Source: Corynebacterium kroppenstedtii
Lineage (GTDB): Bacteria; Actinomycetota; Actinomycetes; Mycobacteriales; Mycobacteriaceae
Direction of reading: 5' to 3'
DNA: 64,000 nucleotides
Assembly (NCBI RefSeq): GCF_016894245.1
Contig: NZ_CP069792.1
Span: forward strand, 62,001-126,000
This document shows positions 29,770 through 39,716 of the stretch, one piece after another (the first letter of the stretch is position 1; each line of letters begins with the position of its first letter). The position numbers and the translations under genes are program-made. Under the pieces are notes generated by a model, which was given only the letters and a program-made list of their open reading frames with translations, was not told the origin of the DNA and did no database searches.

Positions 29770-30771
29770 TTACGACGACGAACCGGGATTCTCGTGAGGA
29801 GCCGGAGCCGACCACGACTCATCGGTAGCCGACTGCTCACGTCGTTTCCCTTCCTCCCACAAACGATTCTGCTCATCCAGGCCAACTGGACGTTCCGACT
29901 CCTCAAACAAATAAGGAGCGCGTGTCCGCATTTTATGGACAAACGACGCCGCAACGTGCCCAATATCAAAAGCACCACGTCGGTTAGCTATCTCCGCATG
30001 GAACAGGACCTGCAAAAAGATATCGGACAACTCATCGCACAGCCGCTTTTCCGACGCCAGATCCCCGGCCTGCCACGTCTCGATTGACTGGGCTAATTCC
30101 TCAACCTCCTCACGCAGATAAGCAAGAAGAGACTGATGGCTTTGACTCTGCTCCCACTCCCCCTGACGCAACGCACGCGCCATCACCGAAATGGCCTCTT
30201 CGATCTCATGAAGGACAGCCGCCGGAATATCACCATGGCTAGCGTCGGAAGCGTCGCCCGGTTCAGTGTTTTCGGCGTCACCATCGACGCCGACGGCGTT
30301 TTCGCCATCATCGGCACCATCGCCCACGACAGCAGTTCCGTGAATAACGCCAGCCTCGGCGCTCTCCGCAGCGTCCGTCAACTGCGGGATTGCTTTCAAC
30401 GCAAAGTCATAATCCGGATACGCCGCCGGGTTCTCTGCCTCAATCCCCCGAAGATCATTGGCTGCGCCCGAGCTCAGCGCATTATTCTGCGAGCCCGACG
30501 CCAGAGCGCGGTCTGGCCGTCGTTGGAAATACAACGAGGGCGCTACTAACAGCTGGTCACCACTGTGGAGCCTCTCCCGCACCCATTCGTTGTACGGATC
30601 GGTGGTGATCAGCGTGTCGGTATCTTCCACCACATGGCCGCCTAGATCAGCGATCACCCAACGGATGCGGACAGGGACTTCTTCGGTGTAGCACACGTCA
30701 TTGCCCACCAGAGACACAGCGTCGACGGGCAGCATGCCGGGAAAACGAGGATCGAGGACAATGACAGACAT
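29770..30771 (-). CDS. mazG: Nucleoside triphosphate pyrophosphohydrolase MazG
   Basis: MazG hydrolyses (d)NTPs to monophosphates and pyrophosphate, cleaning damaged nucleotides and affecting stress responses. The MazG domain occupies about residues 195-305, with the metal-binding EExxE...ExxD set visible as YLREEVEELAQ and LCDELSDIFLQVLFHAEIA. The N-terminal 190 residues are the actinobacterial extension, with an acidic low-complexity part (DGADDGENAVGVDGDAEN). Spacing is 9 bp from mfd and 39 bp to the transglycosylase gene, so it is likely in one operon. The order TetR-mfd-mazG-transglycosylase-eno equals Rv1019-Rv1023. Confidence 0.92.
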   Translation of the reverse strand: MSVIVLDPRFPGMLPVDAVSLVGNDVCYTEEVPVRIRWVIADLGGHVVEDTDTLITTDPYNEWVRERLHSGDQLLVAPSLYFQRRPDRALASGSQNNALSSGAANDLRGIEAENPAAYPDYDFALKAIPQLTDAAESAEAGVIHGTAVVGDGADDGENAVGVDGDAENTEPGDASDASHGDIPAAVLHEIEEAISVMARALRQGEWEQSQSHQSLLAYLREEVEELAQSIETWQAGDLASEKRLCDELSDIFLQVLFHAEIANRRGAFDIGHVAASFVHKMRTRAPYLFEESERPVGLDEQNRLWEEGKRREQSATDESWSAPAPHENPGSSS

Positions 30772-30780
30772 GGCTATATA

Positions 30781-33700
30781 TTAACGGACCTTACTTTTAG
30801 TGGAATTCTTTCGGTGACTCTTGCCCCCAGTAGTGTCCTGTCGCACACCCGAATCGACCTCCCGGCTCGGCTTACCGAGCAGCGACGTCATCACGTCCGC
30901 ACACCACTGCAACAATTCCTCATCTTTGATGGCTTGGGCCCGGATGCCCCGCCCTTTCTTAGGTGCTGGGACCACGACATTGTGGGTTGTGGCACGGTAT
31001 TGTGCGCCGGGATACAGCCTGCCCAAACGTACCCGCCCTGAATCGGGCAGTTCAATCGGGGAAAACGAAATAGCTGCTTTGTTCGCTCCGGTTGCCACGA
31101 CATCGGTCACGCCACAGTCTCGGCACACCATGCGTAACCGGGCGACGGCGAGTAGCCGGTCAATTTCGTGTGGCGGCTGGCCATATCTATCCACTAATTC
31201 TGCGCGAACGTTCTGCAATGCCTCTTCGTTCTTTGCCTGGGCGAGGTCCCGGTATGCGGCTAAACGTAGCCGCTCAGAGGCGATATAACTAGTAGGAATA
31301 TGTGCATCGACGTTGATATCAATGCGCGTTTCCTTGTTTTCTTTATCGCTTCCATCGATTGGTTTGCCGTCGGCCATCGCTTTGAATGCCTCAACAGCTT
31401 CGCCAACTAAGCGAACATAGAGGTCAAAGCCGACGCCGGCGATGTGACCCGATTGCTCAGCACCTAAAACATTGCCGGCGCCACGCATTTCAAGGTCTTT
31501 CATGGCAACGGCCATACCGGCTCCCAGGTCGTTGTTCTGCGCAATCGTCGATAACCGGTCGTAGGACGTTTCAGTCAGTGTCTGAGACGGAGGGTACAAG
31601 AAGTAGGCGTACCCCCGTTCGCGCGACCTGCCCACGCGGCCGCGAAGCTGGTGCAACTGGGCCAAGCCCATATGGTGAGCATTCTCGACGATCAGCGTGT
31701 TGGCATTAGAAATATCCAATCCCGTTTCAACGATCGTCGTGCAGACCAGAACGTCATACTCGCGGTCCCAAAAACCTTCGACAGTGTTCTCCAGCTGATC
31801 TTCGTTCATCTGGCCATGCGCAACCACCACGCGTGCTTCTGGAACAAGCTCCCGAATGTGTTGCGCAACCTGCTCGATAGACCGCACACGGTTATGCACA
31901 TAGAACACTTGCCCGTCGCGCAACAATTCGCGACGAATAGCCGCCGCAATCTGCTTATCCTCTTGCACACCCACATAGGTCAACACCGGATGGCGATCTT
32001 CCGGAGGGGTGAGGATCGTCGACATATCGCGAATCCCCGCCATCGACATCTCCAGGGTGCGAGGGATGGGCGTCGCTGACATAGTCAACATGTCAACGTG
32101 GGAACGCAGCGCCTTAATGTGCTCCTTGTGCTCCACACCGAAACGCTGCTCCTCGTCGACAATAACGAGCCCCAAGTTCTTCCACTGCACGCCTGTCTGC
32201 AGCAAACGGTGAGTACCGATCACGATGTCGACTTGCCCCTCGGCCAGCCCGGTCAGTACTTCGCGAGCCTGCTTCGGCGTGGTAAAGCGGGAAAGCTGGC
32301 GAATCGTAATAGGGAAGCCTTCCATGCGCTCGCTGAAGGTGGCGAAATGTTGCTGCGCCAGCAGCGTCGTGGGGACGAGGAGAACCACCTGTTTGCCATC
32401 CTGCACAGCCTTGAATGCGGCACGAACGGCGACCTCGGTCTTGCCGTATCCCACGTCGCCAACAATGACGCGATCCATGGGGACAGGCTTCTCCATATCC
32501 TCCTTGACCGCCTCAATGGCGTTGTACTGGTCTTCCGTTTCCGTGAATGGGAAGTTGTCCTCCATCTCGCGCTGCCACGGGGTATCCGGCGAGAATGCGT
32601 ACCCCGGCGCGGCTTGGCGCTTGGCATAGAGCTGCACGAGGTCGGCTGCTATATCGCGGACCGCGGCGCGGGCTTTCTTCTTGGTGTTCTTCCAATCAGA
32701 ACCGCCCATTTTTGACAGCGACGGGTTTTCACCGCCGACATATCGCGAGAGCAAATCCAGGCTGTCCATGGGGACATAAAGGTGGTCGGCTGCTCCACCC
32801 CGTTTCGACGGGGCATATTCCAGAACCATGTATTCCCGCCGGGTCGCGTCAGCACCTTTGCCGACGGTGCGCTCCTGCATCTTCACGAATCGGCCGATGC
32901 CATGGGTCTCATGAACGACGAGATCACCCGGATTGAGTGAGAGTGGGTCGACGCGGTTGCGTTTGCGCCGTGGCCGGCGGCGACCATCGCCATAGGCTGC
33001 GACGCGGTTGCCTGTGAAATCGGTCTCGGCGACAACGAACAGGGGTCGAGCAGCACCGCGTTGGGGTGTATCAGTGAGTTCATCGCTGTCGGATGGCTGC
33101 GGGTCGTCGACATGCGGAATGATTAAGCCCCCGTGCAGGACTGCCCGAATGACAGTGGCTTTACCTGGCGCGGGCGGGTTCTGGGGATCCGCGTCGGGTG
33201 CCACACCGATTCCGGCTTCACGGAAACGACCGCTCATGCGTTGTGCGGAGGCGGGTGTTAGTACGGTAAACACAAGCCGGCCTCCGTGCGCCACGTGCTC
33301 ATGGAGCTCCGACATCGCTTTCTCTACGTCGCCCGGTTTCCCCTTGGGCTGGGGACCTGTGGCGAAATCCAATTCGAGTGTGGACGATGCCTCTGCACTG
33401 CCCAAGAACCCTGGGGGAGCACACGTCCACCAGGACAAACCGTGGTGTTCCGCTGTCCTCTCCATGGCGCCCAGGGAGCGATACGCACTCTGGTCCACGT
33501 TCAGATCATCGTTGCCGTCCTCGACTTCCGCCAGTGCGGCGGTGTCAATCGGTGACTCCGCCCCCATCGCGGCAGCCTCCCACCCGGCTTTGACAAACTC
33601 TTTGCCGGTGGCAATCAAGTCGTCGGCCCGGCGCTGCACTTTCTCCGGCGACATCACTAACACCGTCGTCGTCACTGACGGATCCGCCGCGGCCACTTCC

Positions 33701-34659
33701 TCAGGAAGCGTCACCATCGGACCGTCGAAAAGCACCGGAATGAGGGACTCCATCCCCTCAACGGCGACACCTTCGCTGATCTTTGTTAACGCGTCCGCCA
33801 GCGTGGCATTCGATGCGTGTGTGCGTGCCATTTTTTTAGCGCGGGCGCGGACGGCGTCGTCAATAAGAAGCTCACGACATGGGTACACAGGGACGACGCC
33901 TGGATCAAAATTTTCAATTGTTCGCTGGTCGCCGACCGAAAAAGCGCGCAAATCGGAAATCTCATCACCCCACAACTCGGCGCGCACCGGGAGTTCAGCG
34001 GTGGAGGGGAAAATATCCACCACACCACCGCGGACGGCGAATTCCCCTCTCTTGCCGACGAGATCCACGTGCTGATATCCCATCTCCGCTAAACGAGTGG
34101 CGATTCCCGTGACATCGGTGTCTTCCGCGAGGATGATCGGTTCGCGCTCCCCCAAGCCCTTCATGATGGGCTGAATAAAAGACCGCGCTGGGGCGACGAC
34201 AACACGAATTGGCTGCTCACCGGGGACGTCATGGGGGTGAGCAAGACGGCGGAGGATCTTTAACCGAGAACCCACCGTTTCCGAACCAGGGGACAACCGC
34301 TCATGGGGGAGCGTCTCCCAAGCCGGGAACATGGCGACGGCATCGCCCATCATGTCGCGCAATTCCGCAGTGAGATCCTGGGATTCGCGGCTGGTCGCGG
34401 TGACGATGACAACGACGGATTTTTCGGCGATCGCCCTGGCCACCCATGACCGCGCCTCATCAATAGCTGAGATATGTAGCCGCGGTGCCCCCACCGAGGC
34501 CACAACGCCGCGGAGTTTTGGCGACTGCAGCGCCAACTGCACCACCCCGGCCAAGGGCGGCCATCCCATTCCTTCAGGCACGTGGGCTGCCCCACGAACA
34601 GCGTCGGACGCGGACGCATCGGATGAGGGCATGGGAGTCTGTGCAGAGATGTGCGTCAT
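30781..34659 (-). CDS. mfd: Transcription-repair coupling factor Mfd
   Basis: Mfd removes stalled RNA polymerase at DNA lesions and recruits UvrA. The 1,292-residue protein has the UvrB-like N-terminal domain, an RNA-polymerase interacting domain beginning near [18 protein letters not shown], a RecG-like translocase with Walker [21 protein letters not shown] box [16 protein letters not shown] and motif [18 protein letters not shown], then motif [21 protein letters not shown], and a C-terminal TRCF domain. An acidic insertion near residues 365-400 and a long linker near 520-570 are extra. It is second in the TetR-mfd-mazG operon. Confidence 0.97.
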   Translation of the reverse strand: MTHISAQTPMPSSDASASDAVRGAAHVPEGMGWPPLAGVVQLALQSPKLRGVVASVGAPRLHISAIDEARSWVARAIAEKSVVVIVTATSRESQDLTAELRDMMGDAVAMFPAWETLPHERLSPGSETVGSRLKILRRLAHPHDVPGEQPIRVVVAPARSFIQPIMKGLGEREPIILAEDTDVTGIATRLAEMGYQHVDLVGKRGEFAVRGGVVDIFPSTAELPVRAELWGDEISDLRAFSVGDQRTIENFDPGVVPVYPCRELLIDDAVRARAKKMARTHASNATLADALTKISEGVAVEGMESLIPVLFDGPMVTLPEEVAAADPSVTTTVLVMSPEKVQRRADDLIATGKEFVKAGWEAAAMGAESPIDTAALAEVEDGNDDLNVDQSAYRSLGAMERTAEHHGLSWWTCAPPGFLGSAEASSTLELDFATGPQPKGKPGDVEKAMSELHEHVAHGGRLVFTVLTPASAQRMSGRFREAGIGVAPDADPQNPPAPGKATVIRAVLHGGLIIPHVDDPQPSDSDELTDTPQRGAARPLFVVAETDFTGNRVAAYGDGRRRPRRKRNRVDPLSLNPGDLVVHETHGIGRFVKMQERTVGKGADATRREYMVLEYAPSKRGGAADHLYVPMDSLDLLSRYVGGENPSLSKMGGSDWKNTKKKARAAVRDIAADLVQLYAKRQAAPGYAFSPDTPWQREMEDNFPFTETEDQYNAIEAVKEDMEKPVPMDRVIVGDVGYGKTEVAVRAAFKAVQDGKQVVLLVPTTLLAQQHFATFSERMEGFPITIRQLSRFTTPKQAREVLTGLAEGQVDIVIGTHRLLQTGVQWKNLGLVIVDEEQRFGVEHKEHIKALRSHVDMLTMSATPIPRTLEMSMAGIRDMSTILTPPEDRHPVLTYVGVQEDKQIAAAIRRELLRDGQVFYVHNRVRSIEQVAQHIRELVPEARVVVAHGQMNEDQLENTVEGFWDREYDVLVCTTIVETGLDISNANTLIVENAHHMGLAQLHQLRGRVGRSRERGYAYFLYPPSQTLTETSYDRLSTIAQNNDLGAGMAVAMKDLEMRGAGNVLGAEQSGHIAGVGFDLYVRLVGEAVEAFKAMADGKPIDGSDKENKETRIDINVDAHIPTSYIASERLRLAAYRDLAQAKNEEALQNVRAELVDRYGQPPHEIDRLLAVARLRMVCRDCGVTDVVATGANKAAISFSPIELPDSGRVRLGRLYPGAQYRATTHNVVVPAPKKGRGIRAQAIKDEELLQWCADVMTSLLGKPSREVDSGVRQDTTGGKSHRKNSTKSKVR

Positions 34660-34704
34660 GACGCTGATTGTAATGGGGTGCCTTGTGGTGGAGTGCCGCG
34701 GATA

Positions 34705-35643
34705 CTAGTCGTCGATCTCGTCCGAAGCCTGTCCTTCTGAGTCGGACGAACTAGACTGCTCCGCGTCACGCTGCTGTTGCCTATATACTTCGGCCGGGTC
34801 GGCCTCCTTACCAGCACCAAGCCTGACACCTTGCTGGCTAGCTTCTCCCTCGACGTCCTCGTGGAGAATAGGATCCTTTTCCATTCCCGCCAGGCCATTC
34901 CACATGAGGTTCACGATGTGAGCAGCAACCGCATCCTTAGGGAACACGTGTTTATTGTCGCTGTTGCCCTTATTGTCGCTATCGTCGTTGTCGTCGCTGG
35001 CGCTTTCTGTGGCTCCAGCTTTGTCACTGCCAACGTTGTTCTCACTGCCGACGCCCATCGAGTTCACGGTCCACCACTGCGCCACCATCGCTACACACCC
35101 CATCATGCCCTGGGCATACAGCTCGGCGAGACGCTCATCTAAACCATTTCTTTTGAATGCGTCGGCAAGAATATGGGATGCGCGATTCACCGAAAGGCCA
35201 AGCAAGGTGGAATGGACACCGTCCTCGGCTGACGGGTGGTCCGTCGCCGAGTTGTCATACTGCGATGCTGCTTTCGGCTGCGACGACCTTCCGACGGCCC
35301 CAACAACAGCTCCGTCTCGAGCGAGAATCCGGAAGCCTTCCTCATTTTTCTCAGCGAAATCAAGGACCGCGTACACCGCCCGTTCGATTCGGATACGCGA
35401 CCGCCCCTGAACAAGCGCTTCGTCGATAGTGCGATCAAGGGCGACCATATCTTCATCGATAACTGCCTGGTAGAGCCCCTCTTTCCCACCAAAATGTTCA
35501 TAAATGACGGGCTTGGACACACCGGCGCGCGCAGCGAGCTCTTCGACGCTGGTACCTTCAATGCCCTTTTCAGCAAATACAGGCCTACTCATAGCGATCA
35601 ATTGGGAGCGACGTTCTGCTGCCGACATACGTTGACGTGTCAT
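34705..35643 (-). CDS. TetR-family regulator (Rv1019-like)
   Basis: The N-terminal HTH (about residues 8-55) contains GTSVEELAARAGVSKPVIYEHFGGKEGLYQAVID, quoted in two parts: GTSVEELAARAGVSKP and VIYEHFGGKEGLYQ. An effector domain follows. Two long low-complexity inserts are unusual: SENNVGSDKAGATESASDDN with further Asp/Asn residues near residue 200, and the acidic Ser-rich C-terminus. The ATG at 35643 starts directly before the conserved part; the open frame runs 61 codons further without conservation. Its place next to mfd is the same as Rv1019, an autoregulated repressor in mycobacteria. The gap to mfd is 45 bp, so it may control the whole operon. The ligand is unknown. Confidence 0.87.
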   Translation of the reverse strand: MTRQRMSAAERRSQLIAMSRPVFAEKGIEGTSVEELAARAGVSKPVIYEHFGGKEGLYQAVIDEDMVALDRTIDEALVQGRSRIRIERAVYAVLDFAEKNEEGFRILARDGAVVGAVGRSSQPKAASQYDNSATDHPSAEDGVHSTLLGLSVNRASHILADAFKRNGLDERLAELYAQGMMGCVAMVAQWWTVNSMGVGSENNVGSDKAGATESASDDNDDSDNKGNSDNKHVFPKDAVAAHIVNLMWNGLAGMEKDPILHEDVEGEASQQGVRLGAGKEADPAEVYRQQQRDAEQSSSSDSEGQASDEIDD

Positions 35644-35878
35644 ATCTCCAGGATATCCGGAACGCACCCCCACGTTGCCGTAGAGCCAGAAAAATGTAGA
35701 ACACGGTGATCCGAGGTGTAGAGCTCTCACGACAACTGCGCAATAATTGCACCTCCGCGTCGATCTAGGCGGGAGGAAGCACGGGGCTGTTGGCGTGTTG
35801 TTCAGGGAAAATGGCACTTTGGGCATCTCGTCGGGTAGAGTAAGGCGCCGCAGAGATGGGCATTATCCTCCTGCGCTT

Positions 35879-35953
35879 TCTCCCGTGGTGTAATAGGCAA
35901 CACAGCTGGTTTTGGTCCAGCCGTTCTAGGTTCGAGTCCTGGCGGGAGAGCCA
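35879..35953 (+). tRNA. tRNA-Gln (anticodon TTG)
   Basis: Acceptor TCTCCCG pairs with CGGGAGA, with discriminator G and an encoded CCA (35951-35953). The anticodon stem GCTGG/CCAGC encloses TTTTGGT, giving anticodon TTG. The T-loop is GTTCGAGTC. It lies directly before glmU, as in other corynebacteria. Confidence 0.95.
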
Positions 35954-36006
35954 CAACTATATGATCGGATCTATCACCCGAATACACATAAACGATGGGA
36001 GAGTCC

Positions 36007-37575
36007 GTGAGTTCTACCCCAGTTGCAGTCATTGTTTTGGCCGCAGGGGCTGGCACCCGAATGAAGTCAGATACCCCAAAAATGCTTCATCAGATTGGGG
36101 GGCGCTCACTACTCTCCCATTCTTTATATGCCGCGAAGGGGCTGAACCCCGACCACCTCGTCGTGGTCGTCGGTCATCAGAAGGAGCTTGTTGCGCAGGC
36201 TGTTGAATCCTGGCAAGAAGAATCCTCAGCGGCATCCGGCGTCGCATTGGCACATCAGGAACAGCAGAACGGCACCGGTCACGCCGTCATGTGCGGAATG
36301 GCCAGCGACGAATTAGCTGGCTTTACGGGGACAATCATCGTCACGAATGCCGATGTACCTCTTCTGTCATCCGCCACGCTCGATTCGCTGGTCAATGCCC
36401 ACACCCATGCACCGGCCGCAGCCGTTACCGTGCTCACCGTGGAAGCACCCACGCCGACAGGGTATGGACGAATTATTCGCAATGCCGATGGCGAAGTGAC
36501 GGCAATCGTCGAGGAAAAAGACGCCACTGAGGAACAACGTCGAATCAAAGAAGTCAACACCGGCGTCTTCGCTTTTGACGCCGACGTCTTACGCAGCTCA
36601 TTGGGCAAGTTGGACACCAACAATGCCCAGGGCGAGATGTACTTGACCGATGTCCTCGGCATTGCCAGAAACGAAGGGCTCATCGCCCGCGGGCACATGG
36701 CGCATGACCCCGCCGAATTGGCCGGTGTAAATGATCGCGTCCAGCTTGCCGCTGCCGGGCGGGTACTCAACCGGCACATTTGCGAAAAACACATGCGCAA
36801 TGGGGCCACCATCATTGATCCCGAATCCACCTGGATTGATGTCGATGTCACTATCGGACGTGATGTCACCATCCATCCGGGGACTCAGCTCCACGGGACA
36901 ACGCACATTGAGGACAACGCGGAGATCGGCCCCGATACCAGCCTCACCAATGTCACCGTTGGCTCAGGAACCCAGGTTATTCGCTCACATGGATCTGATT
37001 CCATCATTGGCAGCAATGCCCACGTCGGGCCTTTCTCCTACCTGCGCCCCGGAACTCACTTGGGCGACGAAGGAAAGATCGGGACTTACGTCGAGACGAA
37101 AAATGCCAGCATCGGCCGAGGTACCAAGGTTCCCCACCTCACTTATGTGGGCGATGCCACCATCGGCGAATACTCGAATATCGGATGCTCCTCAGTGTTC
37201 GCTAACTATGACGGGGTCAAAAAGCACCACACGGTTGTCGGTTCCCATGTCAGGACGGGCTCTGACACCACTTTCGTTGCGCCGGTGACCGTGGGGGATG
37301 GCGCCTATTCCGGAGCCGGAACGGTGATTACCGACGATGTTCCCGCTGGCGCTCTTGTTGTACCCGGTGCACGGCAGCGTGTTATCGAAGGGTGGGTGGC
37401 CAAGAAACGCCCGGGAACTGCAGCAGCACGCGCTGCAGAGGCCGCAGGCGATACCCAGAGCGCTAGCTCCGCGGACGAGTACGCCGGTGACGAACACAGC
37501 AGTACCCCCGAAAGCACAGGTAAAGCCCCCAACAATTCGGCACCATCCGACAACTCCCCGACCGATAGGACGTAG
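36007..37575 (+). CDS. glmU: Bifunctional GlmU: N-acetylglucosamine-1-phosphate uridyltransferase / glucosamine-1-phosphate acetyltransferase
   Basis: GlmU makes UDP-N-acetylglucosamine for peptidoglycan. The N-terminal Rossmann domain opens with LAAGAGTRMKSDTPKMLHQI, and the acceptor loop HQEQQNGTGHAVMCG follows; the C-terminal left-handed beta-helix carries VGPFSYLRPGTHLGDEGKIG, ETKNASIGRGTKVPHL and the catalytic-histidine/CoA region. A disordered tail of about 55 residues after VIEGWVAKKRPG is longer than usual. The start is taken as GTG 36007, with GGGAG 5 bases before it; ATG 35995 is in frame but would contain the ribosome site. It probably shares a transcript with prs downstream. Confidence 0.96.
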   Translation: MSSTPVAVIVLAAGAGTRMKSDTPKMLHQIGGRSLLSHSLYAAKGLNPDHLVVVVGHQKELVAQAVESWQEESSAASGVALAHQEQQNGTGHAVMCGMASDELAGFTGTIIVTNADVPLLSSATLDSLVNAHTHAPAAAVTVLTVEAPTPTGYGRIIRNADGEVTAIVEEKDATEEQRRIKEVNTGVFAFDADVLRSSLGKLDTNNAQGEMYLTDVLGIARNEGLIARGHMAHDPAELAGVNDRVQLAAAGRVLNRHICEKHMRNGATIIDPESTWIDVDVTIGRDVTIHPGTQLHGTTHIEDNAEIGPDTSLTNVTVGSGTQVIRSHGSDSIIGSNAHVGPFSYLRPGTHLGDEGKIGTYVETKNASIGRGTKVPHLTYVGDATIGEYSNIGCSSVFANYDGVKKHHTVVGSHVRTGSDTTFVAPVTVGDGAYSGAGTVITDDVPAGALVVPGARQRVIEGWVAKKRPGTAAARAAEAAGDTQSASSADEYAGDEHSSTPESTGKAPNNSAPSDNSPTDRT

Positions 37576-37591
37576 TATCACTAAGTGCCGA

Positions 37592-37616
37592 GGATAGTTG
37601 GTGAGTCCCACTATCC
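37592..37616. other. Hairpin between glmU and prs
   Basis: GGATAGT (37592-37598) is complementary to ACTATCC (37610-37616) across an 11-nt loop. There is no T-run, so this may be a processing or attenuation structure rather than a terminator. Confidence 0.35.
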
Positions 37617-37696
37617 CACGCCTGCAGGGTTGATCAGATTTTCCACTCTGACTGCCAACAATCGTGATCACCGTGGTCAACACAGAAAGGCATACC

Positions 37697-38665
37697 GTGA
37701 ATTCACACTGGACGGAAAACCAGAAAAACCTCATGCTCTTCTCTGGGCGTGCCCACCCCGCTCTGGGAGAGCAAGTCGCCAAAGAACTAGGTATCGAGCT
37801 CACCCCCACCACCGCCCGCGACTTCGCCAATGGCGAGATCTTCGTTCGCTTCGAGGAATCCGTCCGCGGTTGCGATGCTTTCGTCTTGCAGTCCCACCCG
37901 CAGCCGCTGAACAAGTGGCTGATGGAGCAGCTCATCATGATCGATGCATTGAAGCGTGGATCTGCAAAACGCATCACAGCAATTCTCCCCTTCTACCCCT
38001 ATGCCCGCCAAGATAAGAAGCACCGTGGCCGCGAGCCAATTTCTGCTCGCCTGGTCGCAGACCTCTTGAAGTCTGCCGGGGCAGATCGCATTGTGTCTGT
38101 TGACCTCCACACAGACCAGATTCAGGGTTTCTTCGACGGGCCTGTAGATCACATGCACGCCATGCCGATCCTCACGGACTACGTGAAATCCAACTACGAC
38201 ACATCGAACATCGTTGTCGTGTCCCCCGACGCCGGGCGCGTCAAGGTAGCCGAAAAGTGGGCCCAGGAGTTGGGTAACGCACCTCTAGCCTTCGTCCACA
38301 AAACCCGCGATATTGACGTCGCGAACAAGATTACGTCCAACCGTGTTGTCGGTGACGTGTCCGGACGGACCTGTGTGCTGCTCGATGACATGATCGATAC
38401 TGGTGGAACCATTGCAGGCGCTGTCAAGGTGCTTCGTGAGGCGGGGGCGAATGACGTGATTATCGCCACGACTCACGGTGTATTCTCCGATCCAGCCCGC
38501 GAGCGGCTGTCCGAATGTGGTGCGCGCGAAGTGATTACCACCGATACGCTGCCGCAAAATACAGATCACTGGGACAACCTCACTGTTCTGTCGATTGCCC
38601 CACTGCTGGCGAAGACCATCCACGAGATCTTCGAAAACGGATCCGTCACCAACCTATTCGAGTAA
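37697..38665 (+). CDS. prs: Ribose-phosphate pyrophosphokinase
   Basis: The enzyme makes PRPP from ribose-5-phosphate and ATP for purine, pyrimidine, His, Trp and NAD synthesis, and in actinobacteria also for decaprenyl-phosphoryl arabinose. Family motifs are LFSGRAHPALGEQVA, RDFANGEIFVRFEESVRG, PYARQDKKHRGREPISA, SVDLHTDQIQGFF and the PRPP-binding loop CVLLDDMIDTGGTIAGA. GTG 37697 is the start because GAAAGG lies 7 bases upstream and the family alignment begins there; the frame is open 11 codons more. A strong hairpin follows. Confidence 0.96.
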   Translation: MNSHWTENQKNLMLFSGRAHPALGEQVAKELGIELTPTTARDFANGEIFVRFEESVRGCDAFVLQSHPQPLNKWLMEQLIMIDALKRGSAKRITAILPFYPYARQDKKHRGREPISARLVADLLKSAGADRIVSVDLHTDQIQGFFDGPVDHMHAMPILTDYVKSNYDTSNIVVVSPDAGRVKVAEKWAQELGNAPLAFVHKTRDIDVANKITSNRVVGDVSGRTCVLLDDMIDTGGTIAGAVKVLREAGANDVIIATTHGVFSDPARERLSECGAREVITTDTLPQNTDHWDNLTVLSIAPLLAKTIHEIFENGSVTNLFE

Positions 38666-38752
38666 GCCACCCACATCGGTGCTACTTGATTCAGCGCTTT
38701 TCCGAACAGCGCTACCCACCTCGCCTCGTCATTACCCAATGAACGTGGCTTC

Positions 38753-38792
38753 TGGCCGGAAGGACGTTTGGTTCCTCCGGCCAATCTTGTTA
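38753..38792 (+). terminator. Terminator after prs
   Basis: TGGCCGGAAGGA (38753-38764) pairs with TCCTCCGGCCA (38773-38783) with one mismatch, followed by the T-rich ATCTTGTTAT. It overlaps a promoter for the downstream unit. Confidence 0.7.
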
Positions 38793-38796
38793 TCCT
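38768..38796 (+). promoter_or_regulatory. Predicted promoter of the rplY leader
   Basis: TTGGTT (38768-38773), a 17-base spacer and TATCCT (38791-38796). The first ATG (38805) lies 9 bases after the -10, which would make that reading frame leaderless. Confidence 0.45.
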
Positions 38797-38804
38797 AGGC
38801 CGGT

Positions 38805-38936
38805 ATGTCTCGGCGAGGGTGGCCCGGAACAGTACACGAAGTACAGGGCCCCGTTATCGACGCGATGGAAATCTACAGCGGCGTACACACGGCTCGGCAA
38901 AGCCAGCCCACTGGTATGCAATGGTTCTTACAGTGA
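38805..38936 (+). CDS. Possible leaderless small ORF before rplY
   Basis: A 43-codon frame begins at an ATG placed at the expected transcription start of the TATCCT promoter. The peptide begins MSRRGWPGTVHEVQGPVIDA, whose GPVIDA part slightly recalls the ATP synthase beta N-terminus, which is probably chance. Its stop codon (38934-38936) lies 15 bases before the first strand of two alternative hairpins in the leader. A leader-peptide role is inference; it could equally be noise. No homologue is recognised. Confidence 0.3.
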   Translation: MSRRGWPGTVHEVQGPVIDAMEIYSGVHTARQSQPTGMQWFLQ

Positions 38937-39044
38937 CACCGTTCCGCTTTTTCTGCGTGATCCTCTCTCCGGGGCGACAGGCGCGCAGATATTTCTACAC
39001 ACTGTTCCTTTCTGCGCGTTCATCGCTGATGATTGGAGATTATT

Positions 39045-39701
39045 GTGGCAACAAACATTACCGACCTCGAAGCTTTGCCCCGTCACGAATTTGGCAAAGG
39101 CGCTTCCCGTCGTCTGCGTCGCGCAGGCCGCATTCCTGCCGTGATCTACGGCAAAGAACTCGATGCACCCATCCACATTTCGGTGGACTCCATCGACTTC
39201 CACGCAGTTCTACGTAACCACGGTGCCAACGCCATCGTCGACCTCAACGTTGATGGTGAAAAGCACCTGACCATGGTTAAGGCCGTCGACCAGAACGTCC
39301 TCACACTCGATGCCGACCACGCTGACCTTCTGGCTATTCGTCGCGGCGAAAAGGTCGAGGTCGAGGTTCCTGTTGTCACCGAGGGCGAAGTCGCTCCGGG
39401 TGCCATGCTTATGCAGGATGTCGACGTTATCGACGTTGAAGCCGACGTTCTGTCCATTCCGGAAGAAATCACCATTGATGTTGAGGGTCTGGAAGTTGGT
39501 GCCCAGATCACTGCTGGCGACGTCCAAATGCCGGCCAACACCACGTTGATTTCTGACCCAGAGACGTTGATCGTTAACGTGGTCGTTCCTGAGGTTGCCG
39601 ACACCGACTCGGACAACGAGGAAGACGCCGAAGGTCAAGAGACCGAAGGCGAGGCCACTGAGGCTGAGGGCGAGTCCGGAGAAGGCGAGTCCGAGGAGTA
39701 A
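39045..39701 (+). CDS. rplY: Ribosomal protein bL25, CTC type
   Basis: The protein binds 5S rRNA in the large subunit and is also known as general stress protein Ctc. The N-terminal L25 domain contains RHEFGKGASRRLRRAGRIPAVIYG; the beta-rich TL5 domain follows (for example PVVTEGEVAPGAMLMQDVD). The last 30 residues are an acidic Glu/Gly/Ser tail. GTG 39045 with GGAG 6 bases upstream is the start; the TTG at 39033 is in frame but would contain the ribosome site. It is followed after 15 bp by pth, a common translation pair. Confidence 0.95.
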   Translation: MATNITDLEALPRHEFGKGASRRLRRAGRIPAVIYGKELDAPIHISVDSIDFHAVLRNHGANAIVDLNVDGEKHLTMVKAVDQNVLTLDADHADLLAIRRGEKVEVEVPVVTEGEVAPGAMLMQDVDVIDVEADVLSIPEEITIDVEGLEVGAQITAGDVQMPANTTLISDPETLIVNVVVPEVADTDSDNEEDAEGQETEGEATEAEGESGEGESEE

Positions 39702-39716
39702 ATCAGGCTGTTTTCC

